A DNA stretch of 64,000 nucleotides from Chamaea fasciata (Eukaryota; Chordata; Aves; Passeriformes; Sylviidae). Location: positions 25,285,021-25,349,020 of the forward strand of contig JARCOQ010000008.1 of assembly GCA_029207755.1 (NCBI GenBank). The letters are read 5' to 3'. Positions 11,404 through 24,000 of the stretch are shown here, piece after piece (position 1 is the first letter of the stretch; each line of letters begins with the position of its first letter). The position numbers and the translations under genes were made by a program. The notes under the pieces were generated by a model. It made no database searches and had not been told where the DNA came from. It worked only from the letters and a program-made list of their open reading frames with translations.

Positions 11404-14400
11404 ATTTAGATGAACTCCAAGTGTGAGTTGAACTCCAAGTGCGGTGGAAGAGGGGACTGATTCATGCACCTTGGTACACCAATTTTATATCCTGCTTCCA
11501 TTTTCTACCTGTGGCCTGTGGCTGCCTTTAACCTCATTTTAGGTGTGCTATGATTTCTTTTCTCCGATGGCTGTAGAGGATTCTGAGTTTTCAAAGCCCT
11601 GAACAGTCCGAGCTGCTTACTGCTTTCTTGAGATATGACAGCAGGGATGCCATATAAGATAATTTAAAAATAACTCATGGCTACCAGAACCCTTTTTGCC
11701 TCTCAGGTCTAAGCCAGGGCCAGCTGGAGAGCATGGGTTATTTTCTATTAAGTTTGATGTACTTTGGGTTAGGCTGTAAACTGTTGCCATTTCTGCCTCC
11801 ACTCTCTGCTGTCACTTTCACTCTGTCAAGCAGGTGCAAACATCATGTTTTTAGAAATCAATAATTCTTAGAGAAGTAAAGTAATGAAGAAAGCCTAAGT
11901 TACCAGTTTGGAGAGATGGAGGAAGGATTTAAAGGTGTGAAGACACTGACTGACAAATCAGTCCTCTCTGGGCTGCTGTCACTGAAGTCCAGATGGTACC
12001 TGGGCATCTCAGATGCTGGAGGCAAAGATCCTCATTATGGTGCAGGGCGAGGACCAGCTGCACAGAGGAGGGTGGCTACTACCTTGCTGCTGCTGCAGCT
12101 GCTTCCTGCTGGAGTCTGCTACAGGCCCATTGCTTTGGTAAAGGTTAGCTCATGCTGGGTGGTTTTAATTGTCTATTATCTGCCCAGAAGGAACTAACTA
12201 TCTTAAACAAAGCAAGGCCAAAAAAAAAAAAAAAAACCAACTTCTTTTTCTGGCCATTTTTAAAGCATTTTTCAAAGAAATGTATACATTAATCAAACTC
12301 ATGAATGAACAAAGGGAAGATAACATCAGTGATGTGTTCATTGGGGAAGGAGACCCTGGGTCACACAGATCCACCAGCAATGAATCTAAATAAAGTCAGG
12401 GAGAGTGTCACTGACTATTGCAATTATTATTGCAGTGATTGATAATGTAGTTCCTCAGCTAATGTGGTGATGTGCGTGGTCTGAAGGTCAGCAGCACAGC
12501 TGGTGAGGTGGAAAACCACGCTGTTGTGATAGGATGGGCTGATGCTTCATGGTCTAATACCCAGCTCCTGTAAATCAAGATTGATTTGGATTACAGTGCC
12601 CTGATCCTGGGCTGTCCTGCATGTGGTAGCTCTGCAGGATTGGTCTGAAGTTTGTCCAACTTCAGCATTATCAAGTTGGGTTGCTGACTTTTATTGATCC
12701 CTTCCCTTAGTTTTAAATGTAATTTAGGTTTCAGAAGAGAAATAGAATGGATTTATCTGTTTCTGTCAAAGAATAGTAACATAAGAAATCCTTTTGTAGG
12801 GGTGTGAGTGGTTTTATCCACTTCTGAGGGATGCAATGAGATTTAATGAGTGATTTGGAGTGATATCTGGTAGTTCACTCACTCAGGTTTCATGGGCAAA
12901 ACAAAAAGAGGTGGAAGACCTGAGGTGAATGCTAGATAACCTGTTATGATGAAGGAAACAGTATACTGGATTATAATAGAAATGGTGCTAAGGACACTTT
13001 TCAGAGCAGATTAATTTCTCTTTTATTCCAGAAGTTCAAACACTTGAGATTACAGATTAGGTCAATGTAGAAGCATGGAGGAATGAACATATGACATAAT
13101 TGAAGAGCACAAAACTGGTGTAAATTGATGAAGTAAAAGAAAGGAGCTCTGAGCTTTTCTGTTCCCACAGTCATGACTATCACCCAAAAGTAAACCACTG
13201 CTGTAATACAAATTGAGGACTGAGAAGAGAAGCAGAAGAGACACTAGGGTTCTCTTGAAATTGGTGAATTCAAGGTTCTCAGAAAGAATGAAGGACTGGA
13301 AACTTTTGCCACAGTAGCAACTGTAATCATCACCTTCTTATTTATTACACGTAACCAGCAACAGGGACATGAAGTAAGATTTGACCCTGAATTTTGACCT
13401 GTCAGTACAGTGTCTGAATGTGCCATATTTTATTACATCACACAAATGTACATTTTCTTTTCCTTCTCAAATTTCCTCTCTGGATGTTTTGAGACCTTAA
13501 ATTTTTTGGGCAAGCTTTCTAAATTATTTAGGCTGAAACTGCATTAAAATAGAAGATTGGACAGTTTTAAAGGCAACTAGAAATCTGAATACCATCTTTA
13601 TTTATTTTCAAATAGGGAACAAATTTGAAGCTTCTTTACTGCATTGTTATATAAATATTGACTAAAGCACTGCTGTACAAGGAAGCATGTAAGTTATTAC
13701 TCAGACCTCTAAAGACAGAAAGGGAGAATCTTTCATTCATTTCATTGTATTGCTGAGCCTTTGAAGTCATTCATTTTAGGAAGAAGAGACTCTTACAGGT
13801 AATTTACTGTATTTGTGCCTTCTGTCCCATGGGCTATAATGCAAGATGAAATGTCAGCTTCTGCTTTCAGTCTTTATTTCTCTTGCATTACTCCATCCTC
13901 TTTGTCTGAGGTACTCTTCAATGTAACCATTATACAGCAGTTTGGCTTCCTGCAGAAAGCTTGAATGGTATCACTTGCAGTAAAGGCATTGGTTCCTTCA
14001 CCTGAGGATTCTTCTGTTCATGGAAGTAAATGGTGAAGCCAAGAGAGTATTTGCCTCTACAGTGGAGACACTGCTTTGAGATCCATTTGAACTCTCAGGA
14101 AGGAGAGGGGCACTGTGCTGGGGGTCTTCATCATCACAGCCAGCTGCTGGACATGGAGAAGGGCCAGTGAAATAAAGATAGAATTTCTGAATCAGAGATG
14201 CAGATAAGTCTTTTTCTGTAAAGAAATCAAGAAGTGCGTCTGTAGACACTTCCATTTACATGTGAGATGCAGGAATCGCAATGTCTTCTGTTAAACAAAA
14301 CACCACTGAAACCACATGCAAGAAAATTATCATGGACACTGCTGCTTCTTCTGTACTAAAGATCTTGGTGGAAACACAAAAGGGATGCCCAAACACTCTC

Positions 14401-15714
14401 TTAAGGCTCTGCCAGTCAATTGCTGCACATTGTACCGACTTTTCGCTTTTCACATACTGGAGATGTAAAGCTCGTGAAATGTTTGTCTTCCATACCCTGA
14501 AGAACAAGCACCTTTGGGGGAAACCTGGTGGCTGTTTGAAACTATGATTAGAGATGTGGATAATCTCTGTTTCATCTTCAATTAAGGTAGTGAGTACCTT
14601 TGGCATAAGAGAGAAGTATCCCATTTGTGGATTGGATTCACAAGTGTGTAACTCAGCTGAGAAACCACGGATATGTCTCCTAAGCAATCCTGACAGCAGG
14701 ACAGATGGTGCAAGCTCCCTTTAGGTTAAAAAAGCCATTAAAATGGTCCTCTCATGCACTTCTTGTGGACAGATTTTATTTTATGACTGAGTGCTCAAAA
14801 ATGCTCAAGGTGTTGGCCTGTAGATGAAGGTCCTTGTTTCCTAAGGTGTTAAATACAGAAACCAAACATTTGTGGCATTTCCAAAGTGGTCTATGGCTAA
14901 GTGGGGACATGTCCTTCCTGGCAGGCAGGGCCAGTGCTTTGCTTCTCCATAGTTAAAAGCATGTCTGAAAAGATGCTGTTCAAGGGAGCATGAGGAACGA
15001 CATTTTCGGCAGTGGTGGGATTCTTTTCCTTTGAACAGGGAAGGATCCACAGTGCTGCATTATATGGCCCAGGCTGTGGGATCTTCTGCTCATGCCTCTC
15101 ACTCTAACTCTCCTGTCTCTCTGTTCACCATGTAAAAAAAGAGCTAAAGGTCATGTTGTAACTGTTTTGGAGTTCAAGGATATCTACCTGTAGGCACATA
15201 GGATCCCATAGTTGACCAAAAAACCTTGCTGTTTCTTCCACAGTAGAGGAGAATCAATAATTACTATACCTATAACCTTCCCCTCAAGAGAAATGCAAAG
15301 TTTGTTTGTGTGCATGGGAAAAACAATCTTCTGCATTGAGAGAGAAGAAAATGACAGATAGAGAAAGAGGGAAAAAGCAAAGCAGAAGGTTATCTTGATT
15401 GGGTATGGAGTAAACGCAGCAATAACCCTTTCTTAAAAGGAAGAAGAATCTGTCTGAAGGAGTTCAGTGCCCCCATTTCTTGCCTCTCTGGAGTCTGGAC
15501 CTGCAATGCAAGATGCCTTTTGCAATGCCAATTTGCAGCCTCATTTCCCTGCCACAGCCTGGCAGGGCTTGGGAACATGTCCCAGCCCAGTGCCTACACT
15601 GCAAACACCACTCTATTATGCCACACAGTTGTTTTAGCATTCTCCTGAACTGTTTCCTGGGTCAGAGTAAGTGTTTTTCTATGTCATAATGGGTAAGGTT
15701 ATAATATTTTACAT
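11404..15714. other. non-coding stretch with one weak exon candidate
   Basis: No gene recognised. Minor features are an 18-bp-period duplication of TGAACTCCAAGTG (11,411-11,441) and an A17 run (12,220-12,236). On the minus strand, 13,998-14,720 is open in one frame apart from a single TAA at 14,256-14,258, and ends at a good-looking splice donor (CAG|GTGAAG). I do not recognise its product and list it only as a candidate in the findings. Confidence 0.45.
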
Positions 15715-15800
15715 ATGTAATGCATGTATATATATACATACATTACATAAATATATTATATAATTTATATATATAAATTATATATATATATATATAAATA
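15715..15800. repeat. AT-rich palindrome and (TA)n cluster
   Basis: Positions 15,715-15,748 form a palindrome: a 16-bp left arm ATGTAATGCATGTATA pairs with TATACATACATTACAT at one mismatch. It is followed by a perfect palindrome ATAATTTATATATATAAATTAT and a (TA)n run. This DNA can extrude as a hairpin or cruciform and is likely unstable in length. No gene association is visible. Confidence 0.85.
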
Positions 15801-18800
15801 GTTTTTTCTTCTGGAATATTTCAACATCCTCCTTCTGAAATAGTTTACTTGGGATCAATTCTCTGTCCCTGGACAAATGTAATTTTTCTTCTATTCTTTC
15901 AGTGAATATATTGTTATTCTATTCTGTACTAGTCCTTTTACCACTGTTACTCCTGAAGGTACCAGTACCTCCAATACCAGCTAACGGTAAATGCCCTTAC
16001 TGAGCTCAGAGACTAAATTCAAAGTTGAATTAAAGAGTGCTATGCCACATGCTCAACTTCAGCTCAGGGTATTCTCTGTCTCTCCCTCTCAGCAGCTTCT
16101 CACCCTGTCCTTGTCCCCCCAGAAAGGTGTAAGTCCTCAGCGAGGCTAACTGAACTCTGCAGGCATGGAGCCCTGGAGACTGAGCTCACAGTTAGAGCAG
16201 CACTTTTTTCTCAGGAGCTGTCAGAGTGAGGTCATGCCATGTTACAGCAAGAAGGTTCATGATACCACCTTAACAGGAGAAAACAATGTAGCCCTGAGCT
16301 GTGTTTCAAGAGATAAAAGAAATGGAACAACTAGGGGAAGATCCATCAAATAAGATGAAAGAACATCACCAAGGAAAAGAAGAAGGAATGAAAAAAACCC
16401 TGTGATGTACTAGTCTATGAAGCGCAAAAGTAACAATGAAAGTAGTAACTTCAGAGAGTGCTATTCCTTGTTCAGGCCTGCCTTTGATCTTTCTTTTTGA
16501 TTCCCACAAGGGCATCTTCACAGCCCTTAGATGTGGAATTGCTGGTACTGAGTCTTCCCCCATGGGATGGCAGAGCAGCCCTCCCTGCCGGTGTACTGTA
16601 TTTTTGCTGTGGCACGAGTGCATCCCCTGAGCCATCCATGAGAGCCATGCATGAGAGCACAGCTGGATGCTGAGGTTCACAAAGGAGGGGGCTGCCCTGG
16701 CCCAGCCCCAGAGCAGAGGTGGTTGATGTACCTCTCCCCTTTCCAGTGCCATTGCTGTAGGCTGGTCAGAGTGTCTTCTAGGCTTCTTTTCCCAGGACAA
16801 GCTCATGTGCATCTTCACAGACCTCCCCTGTTCTACCTGCAGTGAGGCTCCCCCAGGAGCATCTACACCTAGTAAGGAGGCTGGACCAGAGTTCTCCCTT
16901 TGGAGAAACAGCTTCTGTGATTGCTTCCTGTATGGTTTTATAAAGGAAAGAAGAGGCCAGAATAACCCTCAATAGTGAAAATGTAGTATTGATGGCTTCT
17001 GCTGTCTCCTCCTTGCTTGCTGTCTACTGGTGAGAAGGACTCGGAGAGTTTGTCATTCCAGGCTGCAAATGAAGGCACCCTGGCTGTGCCTGGGTACCTC
17101 CTGTACCATGACACCAGTGCATGGTGCACTTGAGCTTCCTCTGAGCAAGCAAGGAAGTAAGAGCAAAACCAGGAGTATTCTGCAAACCTTGCAAACAGGT
17201 GTTTGATTAATTTCAGACAGTTTTAATTAAGAAGTATTCCCTCCTCAGTTAATTATGTGTTTTATGGGAAGTGGATGTGGTTATCTGAAATCAAGCAAGG
17301 GATGGTGTTTCTGTAATCTCATCAATACAGGGTGTATCACCACTGAGAAGTAAGACAGTGTTAACAAATAACCAGAAACACTCCCCCTTCCCCCCTCCCC
17401 CTTGACACTAATAGATCAACCTTAAATTAATATTGGAATGCACTTCAGTGTACTACATATTGTGATGTACCATGTTTTATATTAAATGCTGTCTTTCTGT
17501 GATTACATTTTAGTTTTACTGTAATGCTCTGTGTGGAAAAGAGGATTATTCAGAAATAAGGTAGGGCTCAAGCTTGTAATGTCTGGAGCAGACATGCTTT
17601 TAGATGCATTATTTCTTAAGCAAAACATTCAGCTTGCAGTCTCTAAAAGTCTCTCTTTTTAACCCAAAGAGTGGGTCTTTCCTGTTTTTTGATGATCAGG
17701 GTCTTTTACAGTAGCTCATGAAGGCATTCAGATACCAGGCCTTCTAAATCAACTGTAATTCCTGAAAATTTTGACCATGTTGAGGAAAGGATAATAATAT
17801 ATGTGCCCTTTAACTGCAGCAAATGTTATATACAGGGAGATGCTGCTAGTAACTTGATTATGATACAGAATCATGAGAACAAAAATTTTTGATCCAGTAA
17901 GTTTTCAAGTCGTCAGAACAAAGAAAATGCAACAGGTGAATGACAGAAATGAAACAGGACAGTATAGGAAGTTGATAGCAAATAAAATGTGATCACCAGG
18001 ACAGCAGGAGTCACATGGACCACTGCCTGCTTATTTTCCCTATACTCTATAAATATGTTTTTCTGCAACAAATGCAGACTGTAGAAAACTAGAAATGTTG
18101 ACTTTTATGGCTTTGAATCTCAGCCATGAATTGAATAATTTACATTACTGATACTGAAGAGCGAAATGATGCAAAGTTGTTTGAGCATTGAAAGTAAATT
18201 GATGTCTTTTATGGGAGACATTTTGCAAAGGAAAGGTGTGGAAAAGTCAAGATGTGTACGCAAGACACAGAATAACCTCAAGGGTGATGTGCTTAAGCTT
18301 CACTGAATAAACAACAGAATGATTTGATATCCTTCCCAATAAGCTTTACAAATATTCCTGCACTGTCTGAACGTATTTCTTACTAGCAAGCTGACAGGAT
18401 GTCAGAAGTGGCAGCGTTCACGCCAAGACTCCACTCTGCCATGCTCCCCAGTTAAGTGCAGGGACAGTAAATTTCACAGCATCTTTAATCTTTGAAGTGT
18501 AAATAACTTCACATGGGCTTTTTTAAAAAAAGAAAAAAATAAATAAAGTCCTTGCCTTCTTGCAGGTTTAATCTCAGTGCTGATGCCTGTTGATGGTTAA
18601 AACACTCAGTCCCCTGTTTTTAAATCATTTAACTGGTTCAATAACTGTCTTAGCCTTTGCTTTGATAGTTAAATCAATTCTTAGGAAAGAAAATAAGCTT
18701 GTCAGTGAATCATACCCAAAGGTCTACCTTTCCTTAGAGCCAGTTGCAGATTATATAAAATAAATTTACTCTGAACTTTCTTGAAATGAAAAGGACTGAA

Positions 18801-20530
18801 GAGAGCAAATGCAAGAACTGCAAACCAGAAGCAGTGAGAGGTTAGTTAGTTGCCATCATGGTACCAGAGATGGCTACAGACATTTGTATCTGCTGTTTGC
18901 AATGAGTGGCTGCCACCACCATGCCTGTCCATTACTGTATATTTGCAAGAAAAATACAAATGAAGTAACATAAGACAACTATCATGAACAATTAAAATGT
19001 TTCGAGAGCCCCTAGACCTGAGCTGGAATTCCTTCCCCAGGAGAAACCTCCATGGGGTTTGAATCCACAGAGGGACCTCAGCAGTGGGAAATGCATCTGT
19101 GTCCTGGACAACACTGTAATGGACATCAAGTAGCCCTAGGGTCTGATTTATAAGAAAATGGTATAGCCTGTACCTCTCTCTCTCTTTCTTATACTGCTCA
19201 AATATGTGGCTTTTGGTTTTTTCCTAAAAGTCTGGTTTGTCATGACATGGCAGGGGGAGGTGTGTGAGGGGGTGCCTGAAAGATACCTCTGGATGAAACT
19301 TCTATCGCATTGGTTCTTGGTATTGCAGGGCATTGGACTTAAGGACCTAATTGCAGGGACAAACTGAGCCAAAAAAATAATAGAGAAATAATCCCATGTC
19401 CTCTAAAATAAGACACGTTAGTCACTTAGGTCAGAGTGAAGGCAAGACAACAGAATAAGATTTTAAACTGCTTCTTTCTTTTGACAATTTTTGCTGCCAG
19501 CTACTAAATCTCTTCAAGCTTCATTTTTTTAGTTTAATAGAAGATAATATTTCAAAATTTCAATTTCCCATGAAAATGTTTTCAATTTTCCAATATTTTG
19601 GGGGACAAAGATTGAAATAACTTATTTCTTTCCTTCACACCTGAATGAATTATAAAAGTTTGTTTCTATGGTTGCCTTTCTTGGTCTTTTGACTTTTTCA
19701 CAGTTTAGCAAAAAGAAGTTTTGTGACTTTGTCTTGTTTAAAAAGTTTAAGAAAGTTACACAGTGGAGAAATAAAAAAAATGGAACATATAATTAGAATG
19801 AAAACACTAGAAGAGTTTCAACAATCACCTTGATTAATGAGACATCCTGAAAATGCAGCTTCCCCAAGACTAAGGAAAAAAAGTGGGATGTTACAGTTGG
19901 AAATATTATTTTCATAGTTTCTTCTATATAGAAGTCTGAAGTCAGAATTTGGGCCATACTTTTCCAACTGGAGCAGCCTTTTCTGAAATGAGCCCTGCAT
20001 TATAGCAGGGCTATATACGTACTTATAAAACATTTGAGCAATATTATTTGCTTTTAAATGAAGATGAATTTTAACTTGCTGCTTCCAATTAGAATAACAA
20101 TAAACATTTTCCCTAATGATGATGACATGCAATAGTGTTTAATTGGAAATGCAAAAGCTTTTCCTGTTTGTACAGTATAAGTTACAGTGTCATTAAATAT
20201 ATAATCAGCTATTTATTGCTTGTGTTATTTTTGAGGAACTTAAATGAAAAGTTGATTTGTCCCTTATTAGGCCTCAATGAATGCTTCTTTAATAGTCATA
20301 GGGTGTTTTAATGCTTTACAGAATCACTGTCGATAAATTGAAAGCAAGACATTGAATTTAAATAAAAGAGAAAAGGAAAAACTCAATAAATCAGGATAAT
20401 AAAAGCATTCTTTGTACAGTTTGAACTGTGCTGAAATGGATCTGTCTCTAAAACTGCCTCACAAAGGCCAAAGTAGCTTACTTGCGTTAGGGCTAGATAA
20501 TGCTGAATGAGTCAGCTGTGAGAATGTGGC
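15801..20530. other. non-coding stretch, nothing recognised
   Basis: Mostly unique DNA. A GC-richer patch (about 16,500-16,900) has overlapping frames on both strands (up to 150 codons, minus, 16,366-16,818) with no family resemblance. A C-rich run lies at 17,383-17,402 and a short CT repeat near 19,178. No mobile element recognised. Confidence 0.5.
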
Positions 20531-20610
20531 ATGGAATGAGAGGCAGTGAAAAGGACCAAAACTTGCCAAATAACTCTGATTCAAATCCTGCAATCAGGGA
20601 AGAAATGGAA
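20531..20610 (+). repeat. local repeat, copy A
   Basis: An 80-bp unit beginning ATGGAATGAGAGGCAGTG and ending CAGGGAAGAAATGGAA. It matches copy B (20,942-21,021) at 74 of 80 positions by direct comparison, with no gaps. No coding potential is recognised and it does not match CR1 or any other family I know. Confidence 0.9.
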
Positions 20611-20648
20611 ATAACAAGGCAGGAGAAGAATTTGAAGAAATGCAGTGT

Positions 20649-20665
20649 AAAAAAAAAAAAAAAAA
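20649..20665 (+). repeat. poly-A run (A17)
   Basis: Seventeen consecutive A, lying between copy A and the degenerate unit of the local repeat family. It could be a retroposon tail or a simple slippage tract; nothing upstream resembles a polyadenylation signal and SINE. Confidence 0.8.
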
Positions 20666-20717
20666 GGAAAATGCCAAACCCCAGTGAAAACCATAAAAGT
20701 GAGCAGGATGACCAGAA

Positions 20718-20840
20718 GAGGAGGGAAAGGGACCAAAGCTTGCCCAATTAATCATCACTGAAATTCCAAGATTTCTTTCCCTTTCCTGAAAGGCAATTCT
20801 TCCTTTCAGGAAAGGGAACGAAATCTTGAAATCAGAGAAG
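20718..20840 (+). repeat. degenerate units of the local repeat family
   Basis: From 20,718, GAGGAGGGAAAGGGACCAAA then GCTTGCCC parallels the GAGGCAGTGAAAAGGACCAAAACTTGCC segment of copy A. At 20,821-20,840, AAATCTTGAAATCAGAGAAG parallels AAATCCTGCAATCAGGGAAG of copies A and B. The stretch between them is taken up by a 27-bp-arm inverted repeat. Together these suggest an irregular tandem array in which only the outer copies stay well matched. Confidence 0.55.
20767..20828. repeat. near-perfect inverted repeat (27-bp arms, 8-bp loop)
   Basis: The left arm 20,767-20,793 (CAAGATTTCTTTCCCTTTCC then TGAAAGG) and the right arm 20,802-20,828 (CCTTTCAGGAAAGGGAACGA then AATCTTG) are reverse complements at 26 of 27 positions, with an 8-nt loop CAATTCTT. 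This would fold into a long stable hairpin. No known transposon ends or microRNA are recognised. A template-switch origin within the surrounding repeat is plausible. Confidence 0.93.
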
Positions 20841-20941
20841 CAAGTCTAGCAAATGCTCTGGAAAGGAGTTATGATCAAAAACAGTGCGAGTGAAAAAACA
20901 GAAAATTTGGAAATGAAGTGATTACAAGCAAATGGACTGAG

Positions 20942-21021
20942 ATGAAATGAGAGGCAGTGGAAAGGACCAGAACTTGCCAAACAACTCCGATTGAAATCCT
21001 GCAATCAGGGAAGAAATGGAA
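20942..21021 (+). repeat. local repeat, copy B
   Basis: An 80-bp unit matching copy A at 74 of 80 positions, offset by 411 bp. Five of the six differences are transitions and one is a C/G change. Similarity ends sharply at both sides, which fits a local duplication. Confidence 0.9.
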
Positions 21022-24000
21022 TTTATGAGAAATTCCGCATACAAATTGAGGATTGATTTTTCTGCTGTATTTTCATATTTCTCTCAGAAAAAATTGTCAG
21101 CTTAGAGAAATATACTGCAATGACTTCTGCAGTATGGGAATCTTTCTTCAACATCAGGGATATGTGGAAAATGCATAAGGCACTATTCTTGGGTATAATT
21201 CCTTGCCTTTTTGTATTTATTTTTTCAGTACCTATGGAATGCTCTGGCATTCAGTGCCAAGACGTGAAATAGCTCTCAAGCACTTCATGAGATATATCTT
21301 ACTAGGTATATAAATGATATATGTCTGATATGATGTATATCTTAAACATATTGGTCAACATTGTCCTGAGAAGAAGACATTGACCCTAATATTTTTGTCC
21401 TTAACATCTCAGAAGAGTTATCTTTGCCTAAACTTCTTCAGTGTAAACTTTTTACTGAATTTCTCTATGTGTTTGATTTAAAACATGGTATGTTCTTTTC
21501 AATCACACTTTTTTGGCCAGTTTCCAGATGAAAAGTAGACTTCTATGGGCAAATTGTTAATGCTCAGTTTTTTTGGGGTTTGACTCAGACAAGGATATAG
21601 AGACCTGATCCATTGTGAAACGAGCTAATTTTCACAATGGGCTTGAGCCAGGGAGATGGGGGTAGTGTAACAGTCCAAGATTGTCTGATTGCAGGAGTTA
21701 GACACTTGGAGCTGCTGCATTCCTCCAGGTACTTTGTGAGCTGCCTAGAGATTGTTTTGTGAATCAAAAGCCCTTCACACATCCTTCTGCTCTTAAATCT
21801 TTGTGGGGTTTTTTATTAGTTAAGTTAGAAATCTCTAAATTAGTAAGTCCTCTTCCTGGTAGCCACTCAGCATTCAAATAGCTAGAGATGAGGACACATG
21901 AAACCCTTGTTTTCATACTTTCCCCTTTATTATTTGGTATTTATTGGTCAGCAAAATTTGTTACTTGTGGATGCAAATCGGGGGACAAATATAAAAAGGA
22001 CCCAGTAGTCATGGCAACAGAAAATATTTCATTTAGTCACAGAACATGTATGTAGAGATGGGCAGCAGGAGCTTTCCTAGGATGGCTGCCAATTCACTTA
22101 CCCTGTAAATAGAGAAATAAATACAGAGGAATATAAAATCTGTGAGCAATGACATGTCTCTTTGCAGCTGGTTTAGCTTCAAATCAGAACTGTCTATCAT
22201 GTCTAGGTATTGTTTACTTCCTTCTGACCCATTATGTAAATATTTTTCTTGAAAGTGTGCTTTCCCTTACTTTATGATTGAACCTGCTTCCTTTTATTGA
22301 GAGCTTCATCCCGTAGAAATATGACAGGTTTTTATATTACTGCAAAAAGTAAAATATTACAGGCAGATAACTGCTGATGTCATGCTCTAGAGATTTTCCA
22401 GGTCAGAACTCTGACATGGAGACTCATGATTTCTTGAAAAACTATCTCAGATTCCAATAAATCCAGCACATACCAGACCACAAAGTCATCCTTTGATTGT
22501 GAATAACAGCTTGGTTTTCATAAAGCCTAGTGGTGTTGCATATTTTGGAGCTTGTGATGCTGTGATGCGCAGCAGTGAGTACACCCACAGTCACGAAGTT
22601 TAAAAAAAAAAAAAGTATAAAAGTAAAAAAGCTGAAGACATTAGGGTCAAACATTTTGCAGAATTCAGAGAATCAAAAGAGACTCTTGATAGTCACATTA
22701 TTTATCCGTCCTTTTGCTTCCCATATAGGAATTTTCTGTTCAAACATTTTCCCCCATAGACTGTTGCTCCTTGTCTTAATGAAGACCTGTAATGCTGCAA
22801 ACCTGCTTGGGAAGTGAGCAGGGGCAGTGGCCCTTTTACATGGGAGTGTGCTGGGAATACATGGAGTTTTACCTGGGATGGATGATGAGCCAGTTTATGA
22901 TTATCAGTTGTGGTTTATCAGCTTATGGGTCAGGATTGGAGACAGAATAGACTAGAGAGAGGCCCATAGAAATTGCAGTGCAAAAATTCACTGGGTAAAA
23001 CCTCCATTGACATTTGTACATGTAGCCTGGATTTTTTTATTCTCTAACCCCATTAAAAATAGACTACAGGGAGACTTGAGGAGCAAGACTGGTATCAGAC
23101 GGTAATAGCTACAGGGAGGTAAATTTTCATCTCAGTTATGTAAGTGTAAAACCAATTAATTTTTCTAGATTTATTACGGTGCAAGAATAAAATTAAATTA
23201 GGATTAATTAAATTAAAATCAGAACAACCACACTGTAAATTAATAATTCTAAAGTAAACTACTCTGCCAGTTCCAGTTTCAGAGGGATTACATTGGTGTT
23301 CTAGGAGATAGAATATAGCTTTTTCCTGGGACAGAAGAGCAATTTTTTCTCCAGTGATTTGAACCCAATTATTTATTTGTATTACACTTCTTTTTTCCTT
23401 TCTATTTCATTGTATGAGAGCTTTTTTTTTTTTCCTAAATTTTGACTAGCAGTGATCAATCTCTTTAAATAAAGAGGCAACAAAGACAACACACAGGAAA
23501 AGAAATTTAACAAAAGTCATGATAGTTTAGAAAATCCTTCTCAAATAATTTGGAAGATCCTTCTCATGTTGAATGTTGAAGACTCATCAACATTCAAAAG
23601 TAAAAATTTGCAGAATATCTTATCATCTCTTGTCTATGGCAAATGTGATATGCAAGTTAAAACAGAATTCTGTGCTTTATGAATTTTCAGTTTTAAGTAC
23701 AGAAAAGACATGATAAAAGGAGTAATGTACCAAGGAGGAGCTGGAAAGAATTTAGATTAAAAGATAAATAGCCCTTCTGCTAAATCACATCTGACTCCCA
23801 GGGAGGAAAAGTTTGTTGCTTCATAGATGATGACTAAATAACTGAACAAAAACTTTCACAAAGGAATTTTTCCTAAATAATTGCTTGCTACCAAATAGTA
23901 TGGGAGTGGGAAGACTTAATTTTTGCGTGACTCTCCTTAACTGTATGTGGCAGTCAGGTTGTACAAATAATTTCAGCACTGCACGTGGTAGGCTGCTAAC

